Shown piece by piece: positions 7,278-16,173 of a DNA stretch of 64,000 nt (its first letter is position 1; each line of letters opens with the position of its first letter). The translations under genes were made by a program, and so were the position numbers. The notes under the pieces are model-generated. The model had not been told where the DNA came from. It was given only the letters and a program-made list of their open reading frames with translations, and did not search any database. This stretch comes from Nocardiopsis alba DSM 43377 (GTDB taxonomy: Bacteria > Actinomycetota > Actinomycetes > Streptosporangiales > Streptosporangiaceae), in the NCBI RefSeq assembly GCF_000341225.1, contig NZ_ANAC01000029.1, forward strand, positions 1 through 64,000. Reading direction: 5' to 3'.

Positions 7278-8225
7278 ATGAAGACCGTCCCCTTCGGAAA
7301 CACCGACACCCGGGTGCCCAACGTCATCGCGGGGATGATGCGGATCGCCGACAAGACCGACGAACAGATCCGCGAGCTGTACACCACCGCCCGCGAGGCC
7401 GGGATCGACTTCTTCGACCACGCCGACATCTACGGGATCGGCCACCCCGGCGGCGGTCTCCACCTGTGCGAACGCCGGTTCGCCGAAGCGTTGAGCCTGA
7501 GCCCGTCGGAGCGGGAGGGGATCGCCCTCCAGACGAAGACCGGCATCGTCCCGGGCCGGGGCTACGACCATTCGTACGAGCACATCGTGGCCTCCGTCGA
7601 AGAATCGCTGAAGGCCCTGAACACCGACCACATCGACGTGCTCCTGCTGCACCGCCCGGACGCGCTCGTGGAACCCGAGGAGGTCGCGCGCGCCTTCGAC
7701 CACCTGGAGTCCGGCGGCAAGGTGCGCGCGTTCGGGGTCTCCAACCACACGCCGAGGCAGATCGACCTGTTGAGGACCACCGTCTCCCAACCGATCGTCG
7801 CGAACCAGGTGCAGCTGTCGATCACGCACTCGACGATCATCGCCCAAGGGATCTCGTCGAACATGGCCGGAGCCGACGACTCGATCACCCGTGACGGGGG
7901 CGGTCTCGTCGATCACGCCCGGATCAACGGGATCACCCTCCAGGCGTGGTCACCGTTCCAGAAGGGGGCCCAGGGCGGGGTGTTCTTCGGCTCCGAGGAC
8001 CATCGGGAGCTGAACACCGAGCTGGAGCGTCTCGCCGAGAAGTACCGGGTCACCCCGATCGCTATCGCGACGGCGTGGATCACCCGTCACCCGGCCGGGA
8101 TGCAGGTCGTGCTCGGCACGACGAACCCGGGGCGCGTCACCGACGCCGCCGCGGGCTCGGAGCTCCCTCTGACACGGAGCGAGTGGTACGGCCTGTTCCA
8201 GGCCGCCGGTCACGACGTGCCCTGA
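7278..8225 (+). CDS. Aldo/keto reductase
   Basis: 315 residues with the complete catalytic tetrad: Asp47 and Tyr52 in FFDHADIYGIG, Lys87 in LQTKTGI and His125 in LLLHRPDAL. The length and the NQVQLS/SNHTPRQ segments resemble the YdhF-type oxidoreductases that use NADPH on carbonyl compounds. GAGAGGA precedes the ATG by 4 bp. The gene stands alone and ends at a strong hairpin shared with the convergent alkylsulfatase gene. Confidence 0.88.
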   Translation: MKTVPFGNTDTRVPNVIAGMMRIADKTDEQIRELYTTAREAGIDFFDHADIYGIGHPGGGLHLCERRFAEALSLSPSEREGIALQTKTGIVPGRGYDHSYEHIVASVEESLKALNTDHIDVLLLHRPDALVEPEEVARAFDHLESGGKVRAFGVSNHTPRQIDLLRTTVSQPIVANQVQLSITHSTIIAQGISSNMAGADDSITRDGGGLVDHARINGITLQAWSPFQKGAQGGVFFGSEDHRELNTELERLAEKYRVTPIAIATAWITRHPAGMQVVLGTTNPGRVTDAAAGSELPLTRSEWYGLFQAAGHDVP

Positions 8226-8260
8226 CCCGCCGCCCCGAGTACGCTCGGGGGCTCGACCGA

Positions 8261-8294
8261 CCCGGGGCCGGAGAGTGCATTCTCCGGCCCCGGG
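8261..8294. terminator. Bidirectional terminator hairpin
   Basis: A 14-bp perfect stem (8261-8274 with 8281-8294) and a six-base loop GTGCAT, between two convergent genes. Confidence 0.75.
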
Positions 8295-8303
8295 GCCTTC
8301 ACC

Positions 8304-8331
8304 GGGTGGACCCGCCATCGCGGGCCCACCC
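8304..8331. terminator. Second hairpin between convergent genes
   Basis: GGGTGG-A-CCCGC pairs with GCGGG-C-CCACCC around CATC with one internal mismatch. It probably serves the minus-strand alkylsulfatase gene. Confidence 0.5.
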
Positions 8332-8380
8332 GACACGGGCGGCGCCAGGACACCATGTTCACCTCAGGACGCGACCTTCC

Positions 8381-10174
8381 TCAGGGCGTGACGATGTCGA
8401 AGTCGGGATCGTCCTCGTCCAAGAGCCCGAACAGGGTCGTGAGCGTTTCAGGGTCCCCTTCGTAATCGATACCGTCCAGGCTCCGGGTGGCGAGCACTTG
8501 GAGAAGCTGCGCCTTGGTGAGTGTGACGGTCAGGGAGGCCTCGGCCCCTTCGCGCTCGGCGTGCTGGGTGAGGACGCCGTTCTTGAGCGTGAGCCTGACC
8601 TTCTCCACCGGGTCGGTGAAGTTCCAGTCGATGACGAGCTCGGTGTCCCAAGCACGGGGCCCGTCGACGAGGATGGCGACCGAGTCGAAGATCTGCCCGA
8701 TGCTCAGGGCGTTCATGACGTCGGGGGAGGCGGTGTCGATGGGGGTGGGGACCTTGTTGCCGCGCAGCTCCTCGGCGCCCTGGAGGTAGAAGTTGCGCCA
8801 GGTGCCGTTCTCCGCGCCGTGGCCGAGCGCGGTGTAGACCCGGGCGAGCAGCTCTCGTGCGTCGGTATCGCCGGGGTCGTCGAAGACGACGTAGTTGAGG
8901 ACCTGGGCGGCCCAGCGGAACTCCCCGGCGTCGTAGGCCTCCTGGGCCTTGGGCAGGATCACCGAGGCGCCGCCCATGAACTCGACGTGCTTGGCCGCCG
9001 ACTCCTCCGGAGGCAGCTCCCACAGGTGGGCGGGGTTGCCGTCGTACCAACCCATGTAACGCTGGTAGATGGCCTTGACGTTATGCGAGACGGACCCGTA
9101 GTAGCCGCGGGCGTGCCAGGCGCTCTCCAGCACGGGCGGAAGCTGGATCCGTTCGGCGATCTCGATGCCGGTGTAGCCCTGGTTGATCATGCGCAGGGTC
9201 TGATCGTGCAGGTAGGCGTACAGGTCGCGCTGTTGGGAGAGGAACGTGGTGAGCTTCTCGGTGCCCCAGGTCGGCCAGTGGTGGGAGGCGAACAGGACGT
9301 CGGAGTCGGCGGCGAAGAGCTCGATGGCCTCGGTGAGGTAGTTCGCCCACACGTGCGGGTCACGGACGAGCGCGCCCCGCAGGGTGAGCACGTTGTGCAG
9401 GGTGTGGGTGGCGTTCTCGGCCATGCACAGGGCGTTGCGGTCGGGGAAGAAGAAGTTCATCTCCGAGGGCGCCTCGGTGCCCGGGGTGAGCTGGAAACGG
9501 ATCCGGACCCCGTCGATCAGCTCCTCATGATCGGTCTCGGTGACGTAGGTGTTCGGCTCGATCAGGGAGATGGTGCCGGTGGAGGTGGTCTGGCCGAGCC
9601 CGGTGCCGATCTGACCGTCGGCGCCCCTGCCCAGCACGGACCCGTACATGAAGATCGACCGTCGGGTCATGGCGGTGCCCGCGTAGACGTTCTCGGAGAC
9701 GGCGTGCTCCAGGAAGCCGGAGGGGGCGATGATCGGGATGTCCGCGCCCTCGGGCACCACGCCCCGGACCCCGCCGAAGTGGTCGACGTGGGAGTGGCTG
9801 TAGATGACTGCGGTGACGGGGCGGTTCTCGTCCCGGTACTCGCGGTACAGGGCGAGCGCGGCCTCCGCGCACTCCACGGAGATCAGCGGGTCGATGACGA
9901 TGACGCCCTCGTCGCCCTCGACGAAGGTGATGTTGGACAGATCGAAGCCGCGCACCTGGTAGATACCGTCGGTGACCTCGTAGAGGCCGTGTTTGGCGTT
10001 GAGCTGCGACTGGCGCCACAGGCTCGGGTTCGTCGTCTCGGGGGCGTCGGCGTCGAGGAACGCGTACGCGTCCAGGTCCCAGACGACGCGTCCGGTCTCA
10101 TCGGTGATCCGCGGATCCGCCGCCGTACCGAGGTAACCCCGGTCGGCGTCGTCGAACGACGGCTGATTCACCAC
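8381..10174 (-). CDS. Alkylsulfatase with metallo-beta-lactamase fold (SdsA1/BDS1 type)
   Basis: 597 residues. IYSHSHVDHFGGVRG is the zinc-binding HxHxDH motif, and AENATHTLHN and ASHHWPTWG supply further ligands. Family architecture is a metallo-beta-lactamase domain (about 90-330), an alpha-helical dimerisation domain (about 370-470) and an SCP2-like domain that holds the alkyl chain (about 480-590); all three are recognisable here. The enzyme releases sulfate from primary alkyl sulfates such as SDS. Unlike Pseudomonas SdsA1 there is no signal peptide, so it should be cytoplasmic. The start is GTG (a second GTG follows directly), with GGAG about 11 bp upstream. Confidence 0.9.
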   Translation of the reverse strand: MVNQPSFDDADRGYLGTAADPRITDETGRVVWDLDAYAFLDADAPETTNPSLWRQSQLNAKHGLYEVTDGIYQVRGFDLSNITFVEGDEGVIVIDPLISVECAEAALALYREYRDENRPVTAVIYSHSHVDHFGGVRGVVPEGADIPIIAPSGFLEHAVSENVYAGTAMTRRSIFMYGSVLGRGADGQIGTGLGQTTSTGTISLIEPNTYVTETDHEELIDGVRIRFQLTPGTEAPSEMNFFFPDRNALCMAENATHTLHNVLTLRGALVRDPHVWANYLTEAIELFAADSDVLFASHHWPTWGTEKLTTFLSQQRDLYAYLHDQTLRMINQGYTGIEIAERIQLPPVLESAWHARGYYGSVSHNVKAIYQRYMGWYDGNPAHLWELPPEESAAKHVEFMGGASVILPKAQEAYDAGEFRWAAQVLNYVVFDDPGDTDARELLARVYTALGHGAENGTWRNFYLQGAEELRGNKVPTPIDTASPDVMNALSIGQIFDSVAILVDGPRAWDTELVIDWNFTDPVEKVRLTLKNGVLTQHAEREGAEASLTVTLTKAQLLQVLATRSLDGIDYEGDPETLTTLFGLLDEDDPDFDIVTP

Positions 10175-10483
10175 AGTGTGTTATCTCCATGTGCTTTGAG
10201 TGATCGAGCGCCTTGGTCCTCCCCGGCCTTCTCCACGCTGAAGCGTGATGGTTTCATTACCTGTAGTGATTTTTCCTCGGTTTCGGACGGCCGGTGTTCC
10301 GGGAGCCGTGTCACCGGGACGGTGGAGCGCGGAGGGCCCGTGCTCTCCGTCCTCGCGGGTCGTTTCGCCACGCATACGGGGACACGTGCGGTACCGACGC
10401 CGACGCACCCGATGCGTCGTTCCCCTGGAAACGCCCCCGACCTGGGTACGGTCGTCTTCATACCTCCGGACCGAGAGGAAACC
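10175..10483. other. 309-bp divergent intergenic region
   Basis: Lies between the alkylsulfatase and murF starts. A weak -10-like TACGGT about 40 bp before the murF ATG is the only promoter hint on that side. TCATTAC-CT-GTAGTGA near 10253 is a one-mismatch inverted repeat that could be an operator. No gene is supported here. Confidence 0.4.
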
Positions 10484-11863
10484 ATGCTGCCCATCACCTT
10501 GGCCCACATCGCGAACGCGACCTCGGGTCGGATCTCGGAGGTGTCCGAGACGATCGAGGTCACCGGCATCTCCTACGACTCTCGCAAGGTCCACCCGGGG
10601 GATCTCTTCGTGGCCCTCCGAGGCGGCGAGGGGCGTGACGGGCACGACCACGCCCACGAAGCGATCGCCTCGGGGGCCTCCGCGGTCCTGGCGTCCCGGT
10701 CCCTGGGGCTGCCCTCGGTCCTGGTCGAAGACCCGCTCACCGCTCTCGGTGTTCTGGCCCGAGCCCACGTGGAGGCGCTTCCGGACCTGACCACCATCGC
10801 GGTCACCGGATCCTCCGGAAAGACCTCCACCAAGGACCTGATCGCTCAGATCCTGGAACCGGCCGGGCCGACCGTCGCCACCGAGGGCTCGTTCAACAAC
10901 GAGATCGGCCTCCCCCTCACCGCCTTGGAGACCGACACCGAAACCCGCTACCTCGTGGCCGAGATGGGCGCCCGCGGGCAGGGGCACATCACCTACCTCA
11001 CCGAGATCACCCCGCCGACCGTGGGCGTGGTCCTCAACGTCGGCACCGCCCATATGGGGGAGTTCGGCGGACCCGAGCCGACCGCGAAGGCCAAGGGCGA
11101 ACTGGTCGCCGCCCTCCCCTCGGCGGCCGAGGGCGGGGTCGCGGTCCTCAACGCCGACGACCCCCGAGTGGCGGCGATGGCCGACCGGACCAAGGCCCGG
11201 ATCATCACCTTCGGCACGGCCCAAGGGGCGGACGTGCGCGCCGTCGATATCGGACTGGACTCACAGGGGCGGGCCTCGTTCACCCTGCGGACCCGCGCGG
11301 GCGACTGCATGGTGGGCCTACAGGTCGTGGGCGAGCACCAGGTGCCCAACGCGTTGGCGGCAGCGGCGGCGGCCGGAGCGGTCGGTATGGACGTACTCCA
11401 GGTCGGAGAGATGCTGTCGACGGCGACGCCCGTGTCCGAGGGGCGGATGCGGGTGGTCGAACGCGGAGACGGGCTGTTGGTGGTCAACGACGCCTACAAC
11501 GCCAACACCGACTCCACCTCGGCGGCGCTGCGCGCGTTGGCGCATCTAGGGCGCGGGCGTGCCGGACGGACGATCGCCCTGTTGGGAGAGATGCGCGAAC
11601 TCGGGGACGGGTCGATGGAGGAGCACCGCAAGATCGGCGTGCTCGCCGCGGTGCTCGGCATCGACACGGTGACCGTGGTGGGCATCGCCGAGGCACGGGC
11701 CCTGGCCGAAGGGTACGGGCCCGACGCCCTGGTGCTTTCGGACAAGGACGCGGCCCGAGAGTGGTTGGGCGGCCAACGCTTCGCCTCCGGGGACGTGCTG
11801 TTGGTCAAGGGCGCCCACTCATCGAGGCTCGGGGAACTGGCGGACGCGCTGACCGTGGGCTGA
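10484..11863 (+). CDS. murF: UDP-N-acetylmuramoyl-tripeptide--D-Ala-D-Ala ligase
   Basis: 459 residues, full length for MurF. ISYDSRKVHPGDLFVAL is the MurF N-terminal domain signature; GSSGKTSTK (109-117) is the ATP P-loop; NNEIGLPLT, LNVGTAHMGEFG and ENDAYNAN-like VVNDAYNANTDS follow in order. The enzyme adds D-Ala-D-Ala to the UDP-MurNAc tripeptide in the cytoplasm. GAGAGGA lies 4 bp before the ATG. It is not in a division/cell-wall cluster, so it is either a second, specialised MurF or the relocated only copy. The convergent C39-like gene begins 4 bp after its stop. Confidence 0.9.
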   Translation: MLPITLAHIANATSGRISEVSETIEVTGISYDSRKVHPGDLFVALRGGEGRDGHDHAHEAIASGASAVLASRSLGLPSVLVEDPLTALGVLARAHVEALPDLTTIAVTGSSGKTSTKDLIAQILEPAGPTVATEGSFNNEIGLPLTALETDTETRYLVAEMGARGQGHITYLTEITPPTVGVVLNVGTAHMGEFGGPEPTAKAKGELVAALPSAAEGGVAVLNADDPRVAAMADRTKARIITFGTAQGADVRAVDIGLDSQGRASFTLRTRAGDCMVGLQVVGEHQVPNALAAAAAAGAVGMDVLQVGEMLSTATPVSEGRMRVVERGDGLLVVNDAYNANTDSTSAALRALAHLGRGRAGRTIALLGEMRELGDGSMEEHRKIGVLAAVLGIDTVTVVGIAEARALAEGYGPDALVLSDKDAAREWLGGQRFASGDVLLVKGAHSSRLGELADALTVG

Positions 11864-11866
11864 CCT

Positions 11867-12523
11867 TCACAGATACCGGGTGGGGTCCACGACGACGCCC
11901 CGCCCGGCGAAGAACGTCGCGAAGGTCGCCTCCGCCACCGTCGCCGAGACCGTGTCGGGCCGATGCCCGGAGGGGTTCCTGAAGTGGAGGAGCCCGTCCC
12001 GGTGGCCGATGACCAGAACCAGATGTCCGCCCTTCCCCGGTGCCGCGCGCTCGGGGCGGCGGATCTCCTTGTGCACCGACGCGATCACCATCCGGCCCCG
12101 GTCCAGTTCCGAGCGCAGCGCCTCGGTGTCCAGGTCGGTGCGTACGCGGGCGTCCAGCCGGTGGGTGTCATGGACGTATTCGACGAAGGGCGCGTAGATC
12201 AGGCCCTTCACCGTGCCGTCGGGCCGTTCCACGTAGCCGCCCGCCTCGCGGGTCCCGTGCAGGAGTTCGAGGAGCGGGGGAGCGTCGCCATCGCGGTGGG
12301 CGAGGACCATGCGCAGGCACGCCATGCCGCAGGCGTGGCCGCACCAGGCGCCGTACTCCTCGCGGGAGGTCGCCCCCGATACCGCCCAGGCCGGGTCGTC
12401 GCCGGGGTCGTGCCCTGCGTAGACGATCCTCTCGATCAGTTCGGGGGAGGCGTACTGGGTGACCGGGACGACCGGTTCGTGCAGGGTGCCTGTTCCGTCG
12501 CAGGCCGGACATCGGGGCTTCAC
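11867..12523 (-). CDS. C39-like cysteine protease family protein
   Basis: 218 residues. CPACDGTGTLHE at residues 5-16 is half of a DnaJ-type zinc knuckle. The body has WCGHACGMACLRM with a candidate nucleophile Cys61, GGHLVLVIGH with the candidate His, and FRNPSGHRP, the usual Asn/Asp-Pro-Ser ending of papain-like C39 folds. Stand-alone actinomycete members lack the transporter domains of bacteriocin peptidases, and their substrate is unknown. The GTG is preferred because GGGAGAG is 4 bp upstream; an upstream GTG adds an Arg-rich leader without a site. Confidence 0.7.
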   Translation of the reverse strand: MKPRCPACDGTGTLHEPVVPVTQYASPELIERIVYAGHDPGDDPAWAVSGATSREEYGAWCGHACGMACLRMVLAHRDGDAPPLLELLHGTREAGGYVERPDGTVKGLIYAPFVEYVHDTHRLDARVRTDLDTEALRSELDRGRMVIASVHKEIRRPERAAPGKGGHLVLVIGHRDGLLHFRNPSGHRPDTVSATVAEATFATFFAGRGVVVDPTRYL

Positions 12524-12698
12524 GGGTCTCTCCCGGTGTCGAGTGGCTGTCCGCCGCACGACGTTACCCCCGTCGGACGATCGTCGGCCTTCCCGGAGAC
12601 TTCGATGCGGTCGGTGTCAGGGTGGGCCGTGGCAGAGGCCGCTCCGAGCGGACGGGTTCACGCGTTCCGTCCCGCGGAGAGCGAAGGTCTGCGGGGCC

Positions 12699-13292
12699 CT
12701 ACCCTCGCTCGACCGCTGCTCCGGCGGTGAGCATCGCCCGCACGGTGGAACGGATCCTTCCGGCGATCTCCTCCGGGTCCGTGGCGTCGAGCTTGCCGTC
12801 CAGGTGCAGGAAGGCCAGCCCGTGGACGAGCGACCACACCGCCGTGGAGAGCGCCTCGGGCTCGGCCTCGGGGAAGACGGCGCGCACGAGACCGTGGACG
12901 TAGGCCCGGATGGCGGCGGTCGCGGCGGCCCGTTCCTCGTGTGCGGGGTCGCAGGGTTCGGCGAACATCGCCCGGAACAGCGCCGGGTGTTCCAAGGCGA
13001 AGTGGACGTAGGCGATGGCGATCTCGGCCAGGTCGTCGGGGGTCTCGGGGGAGGGGTGGGCCCGCGCCAGATGTTCGGCGAGTTCGCGGTAGCCCTCGGC
13101 CGCGACGGCGGAGACGAGCGCGTCGCGGTCCGCGAAGTGACGGTAGGGGGCGGTCGCCGACACCCCGGCGCGTTTGGCCACCGCGCGCAGAGACAGCGCG
13201 GCCCCGCCGTCCTCCTCGAGGAGCTCTCGGGCCGCGCTGACGCAGGCGGCCCGCAGGTCGCCGTGGTGGTAGGTGCTTTTGGCCCGCGACAC
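12699..13292 (-). CDS. TetR-family repressor
   Basis: 197 residues. LSLRAVAKRAGVSATAPYRHF is the helix-turn-helix of the TetR family (residues about 33-55). The C-terminal half is the ligand-binding bundle with the TetR_C_33-like SLVHGLAFLHLDG segment. The start is GTG, with GAGGGAG about 8 bp upstream. It is divergent from a flavin oxidoreductase with a 34-bp palindrome between them, so it very likely represses that enzyme and itself and is released by the enzyme's substrate. Confidence 0.9.
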   Translation of the reverse strand: MSRAKSTYHHGDLRAACVSAARELLEEDGGAALSLRAVAKRAGVSATAPYRHFADRDALVSAVAAEGYRELAEHLARAHPSPETPDDLAEIAIAYVHFALEHPALFRAMFAEPCDPAHEERAAATAAIRAYVHGLVRAVFPEAEPEALSTAVWSLVHGLAFLHLDGKLDATDPEEIAGRIRSTVRAMLTAGAAVERG

Positions 13293-13314
13293 GGATCACA
13301 CTCCCTCATGTTTA

Positions 13315-13348
13315 CAGTGCACACATTGCCCATCTAATGTGAGCACTG
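13315..13348. promoter_or_regulatory. TetR operator between divergent genes
   Basis: CAGTGC-A-CACATT and AATGTG-A-GCACTG form 13-bp arms broken only by one A/A mismatch, with an 8-bp centre. The symmetry axis lies in the short control region of the TetR and oxidoreductase genes. Confidence 0.75.
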
Positions 13349-13386
13349 CATACATGATAGCGAATCCGAAGAAGGGGCCGATTCCG

Positions 13387-14646
13387 ATGGCCGGTGGACT
13401 GTACTCACCTCTGCGTCTGCGCTCCGGGGCGGTTCTGGGCAACCGGATCGCCAAGGCCGCCATGGAGGAGAACATGGCGGGCGAGGGCCAACTGCCCGAC
13501 CACCGACTCCTGGAGCTGTACCGGCGCTGGTCGGCGGGCGGAACGGGCCTGCTCATCACCGGGAACGTCATGGTGCACGCCGAAGCGCTCACCGGACCGG
13601 CCGGTATCGTCCTCGACGAGGCCTCCCCGCTGGAGCCGTTCACCCGGTGGGCACAGGCCGCCAAGTCCGGCGGCTCGACCGTGTGGATGCAGATCAACCA
13701 CCCCGGCCGCCAGGTCCAGGCCGACATGCCCGGCGTCGTGTGGGCTCCGTCCGCCGTCGGCGTCGAGCTGGGCCGGCTCAGCAAGAACTTCGGCCGCCCC
13801 ACCGCCATGACCCCCGAACAGATCGAGGCCACCGTGGAGCGGTTCGCGGTCACGGCGACCCGCGCCGAACAGGCCGGGTTCGACGGGGTGGAGATCCACG
13901 CGGCGCACGGATACCTGCTGTCCCAGTTCCTGTCCCCACTGGTCAACAAGCGCACCGACGCCTGGGGCGGATCGCTGGAGAACCGGGCGCGGACGCTGCT
14001 GGACGTGGTCCGCGCGATCCGGGCCACCGTCTCACCGACCTTCGCGGTCGCGGTGAAGCTCAACTCCGCCGACTTCCAACGCGGCGGCTTCGACGTGGAC
14101 GACGCGCGTCGGGTGATCGCGATGCTCGAACCGCTCGGCGTCGACCTGGTCGAACTGTCCGGCGGCAGCTACGAGAGCCCCGCGATGACCGGCCGCTCCG
14201 CCGACGAACGCACACAGGCCCGGGAAGCCTACTTCCTGGACCTGGCACGGGAGCTGGTGGCGACCAGCCCGCTGCCGTTGATGCTCACCGGCGGCGTGAC
14301 CCGACGCGAGACCGCCGAGAAGGTCGTCGCCGACGGCGTGGCGGTCGTCGGGATGGGCACCGCCCTGTCCCTCACCCCCGACCTTCCCCTGCTCTGGCGG
14401 GAACACCGTGAGGCCGGCCGGTCGATGCCGCCGGTGACCTGGTCGAACAAGGCGCTGGCCTCGGCGGCGGGCATGGCGCGGGTCCGCCACCAACTCCGCC
14501 GCGTCGCCCGGGGCAGGGCGCCGCGCCCCGGCACCCTTCCGGCCTACGCCCTGGTCTCGGAACGCCTCGGGCAACGTCGGGCGCTGCGCCGCTACCGCGC
14601 CTGGCTGTCCGAGCGAAGGAACCCGGCGGCCCCGGCCGGTCGATGA
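13387..14646 (+). CDS. NADH:flavin oxidoreductase, old yellow enzyme family
   Basis: 419 residues forming a single FMN-binding TIM barrel. LRLRSGAVLGNRIAKAAM, MQINHPGRQ, IHAAHGYLLSQFLSP and LENRAR are conserved FMN and active-site segments. Family members reduce activated C=C bonds of enones or act on nitro compounds. An upstream in-frame ATG at 13354 lies too close to the operator; the ATG chosen has AAGGGG 9 bp ahead. Control by the divergent TetR suggests induction by an electrophilic substrate. Confidence 0.88.
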   Translation: MAGGLYSPLRLRSGAVLGNRIAKAAMEENMAGEGQLPDHRLLELYRRWSAGGTGLLITGNVMVHAEALTGPAGIVLDEASPLEPFTRWAQAAKSGGSTVWMQINHPGRQVQADMPGVVWAPSAVGVELGRLSKNFGRPTAMTPEQIEATVERFAVTATRAEQAGFDGVEIHAAHGYLLSQFLSPLVNKRTDAWGGSLENRARTLLDVVRAIRATVSPTFAVAVKLNSADFQRGGFDVDDARRVIAMLEPLGVDLVELSGGSYESPAMTGRSADERTQAREAYFLDLARELVATSPLPLMLTGGVTRRETAEKVVADGVAVVGMGTALSLTPDLPLLWREHREAGRSMPPVTWSNKALASAAGMARVRHQLRRVARGRAPRPGTLPAYALVSERLGQRRALRRYRAWLSERRNPAAPAGR

Positions 14647-14679
14647 CCCACGCGGGCCGGCCCCCGGCCCCGCGGGCGA

Positions 14680-14711
14680 CGTCGGCGGGGGTGTCTTCGC
14701 CTCCGCCGACG
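14680..14711. terminator. Hairpin between convergent oxidoreductase and esterase genes
   Basis: CGTCGGCGG pairs with CCGCCGACG (9 bp) around a 14-base loop. Confidence 0.5.
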
Positions 14712-14717
14712 ATCACC

Positions 14718-15731
14718 TCAGCGCGAATACGCCCCTGACCGCTGTCCGGCCTGTTGACGGGGCACCGTCGACCGGGTCTCCAACACGTCGGCCAGGAAGT
14801 CCGACGTCAACCTCAGCGCCGCCTGATTGGCGTGGGTGTCGCGCATGCTGTCGATCATCATGAAGTCGTGGATCATGCCCTGGAAGCGGACCGCCGTCAC
14901 CGGCACCCCCGCCTCCCGCAAACGATTCGCGTACGCCTCGCCCTCGTCGCGCAGCACGTCGGCCTCCCCGTTGAGCACGATCGCCGGAGGCAGTTCGCGT
15001 AGCTGGTACAGCGACGCCCGCAGCGGCGAGGCGTAGACCTGCGCCCGCTCATCGGGGTCGGTCGTGTACTGGTCCCAGAACCAGATCATGCCGTCCCGGT
15101 TCAGGAAGTAGCCGGTGGCGAACTCGTGGTAGGAATCGGTGTCGAAGTCGGCGTCGGTCACCGGATACAGCAACGCCTGACCCTTGAACGACACGTCCCC
15201 CCGGTCCTGGGCCATCAACGTCAGCACCGTGGCCATGTTGCCGCCCACCGAGTCCCCGCACACCGCCATGCGGGTTCCGTCCAGGTCCTTCTCGGCGCCG
15301 TGCTCGATCACCCAGCGGGCCACCGCGTATCCCTGCTCGATCGCGGTCGGATACCTCGCCTCGGGCGAGCGGTCGTATTCGGGGAAGACCACCGCCGCGC
15401 CGGTGCGCACGCACAGCTCCCGCACCAGCCGGTCGTGGGTGTTCGCGCTCCCGAAGACCCAGCCCGCCCCGTGGACGTAGAGGATCACCGGCAGGACCCC
15501 GGTGGCCCCGGGCGGACGCACGACCCGCACCGGCACCTGGCCGGTGGGACCGCCCTCCACGGTGAACCACGCGTCGACCACCTCGGGCTTGGGCACGCCC
15601 TTGCCGCTCTGGACGTCCTCCAGGATCTGCCGGCCCTGCTCGGGCGGGACCTGGTAGATGAAGGGCTCGTTCGCGTTGACGTCGGCGAACTCCCGGGCCG
15701 CCTGCTCCAGGACCACCTTGTGCTCGGACAT
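14718..15731 (-). CDS. Alpha/beta-hydrolase, hormone-sensitive-lipase family esterase
   Basis: 337 residues. HGAGWVFG (about residues 86-93) is the HGGG-type oxyanion-hole motif with Ala in the third position. GDSVGGN holds the nucleophilic Ser, NGEADVLRDEG the Asp and MIHDFMM the His, so the triad is complete. These enzymes hydrolyse short-chain esters in the cytoplasm. GGAG is 8 bp before the ATG. Its neighbour upstream, on the other strand, is an aldo/keto reductase across 440 bp. Confidence 0.88.
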   Translation of the reverse strand: MSEHKVVLEQAAREFADVNANEPFIYQVPPEQGRQILEDVQSGKGVPKPEVVDAWFTVEGGPTGQVPVRVVRPPGATGVLPVILYVHGAGWVFGSANTHDRLVRELCVRTGAAVVFPEYDRSPEARYPTAIEQGYAVARWVIEHGAEKDLDGTRMAVCGDSVGGNMATVLTLMAQDRGDVSFKGQALLYPVTDADFDTDSYHEFATGYFLNRDGMIWFWDQYTTDPDERAQVYASPLRASLYQLRELPPAIVLNGEADVLRDEGEAYANRLREAGVPVTAVRFQGMIHDFMMIDSMRDTHANQAALRLTSDFLADVLETRSTVPRQQAGQRSGAYSR

Positions 15732-16173
15732 CTTCCCTACTCCGCTTCGGTCGGTGTCGCGCGGGAGCGGAACTCGCTCACCGGGGGAGCACCCGCCGGA
15801 CGGATCCGAAGTGGACACGAGGGTTCGGGACCTCGCGCCACGAGACCCGGCACGGGGTGGCACCCCGCACAGGTGGTTGACCGGTGGTGTGGGCGCGGAA
15901 ACCGATTTTCCCGAAACCTGGCCCGATCCATCCCCCGGAAAGAACCTTCGTGGGTGCGGGGAGGACGGGGAACGAGCGATCCCCTCCCCGCCACCGGGGC
16001 GAGGGGCGCGAGGTTTACGCCCAGAGCCTCGTCGGGCAGAGGTATCTGCACATGCTCACCAGCGAGAACGTCGCCATCGGGGCCGTGCTCCTCGAGCCAC
16101 GAAGGCCACGACGCGGGGCTCGAACCGATCACCGGAGAGCGGTACGGCCGGCTCGGGCGGGAAGAGGCGGAAC
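15732..16173. other. 442-bp divergent intergenic region
   Basis: Lies between the esterase and aldo/keto reductase starts. Open frames cross it on both strands, but none has a ribosome binding site, start and recognisable domain together. The minus-strand reading around 15990-16110 contains protein-like text (WLEEHGPDGDVLAGEHVQI), which could be the remnant of a lost gene. Confidence 0.35.

Noticed and set aside
7946..10483. Long plus-strand open frame running into murF
   Set aside because: It is the shadow of the aldo/keto reductase and alkylsulfatase genes in a GC-rich frame. MurF homology and a ribosome binding site start only at 10484.
16100..16160. tRNA-like T-loop GGCTCGAACC
   Set aside because: No acceptor stem or anticodon arm can be folded around it; no tRNA elsewhere in the window.
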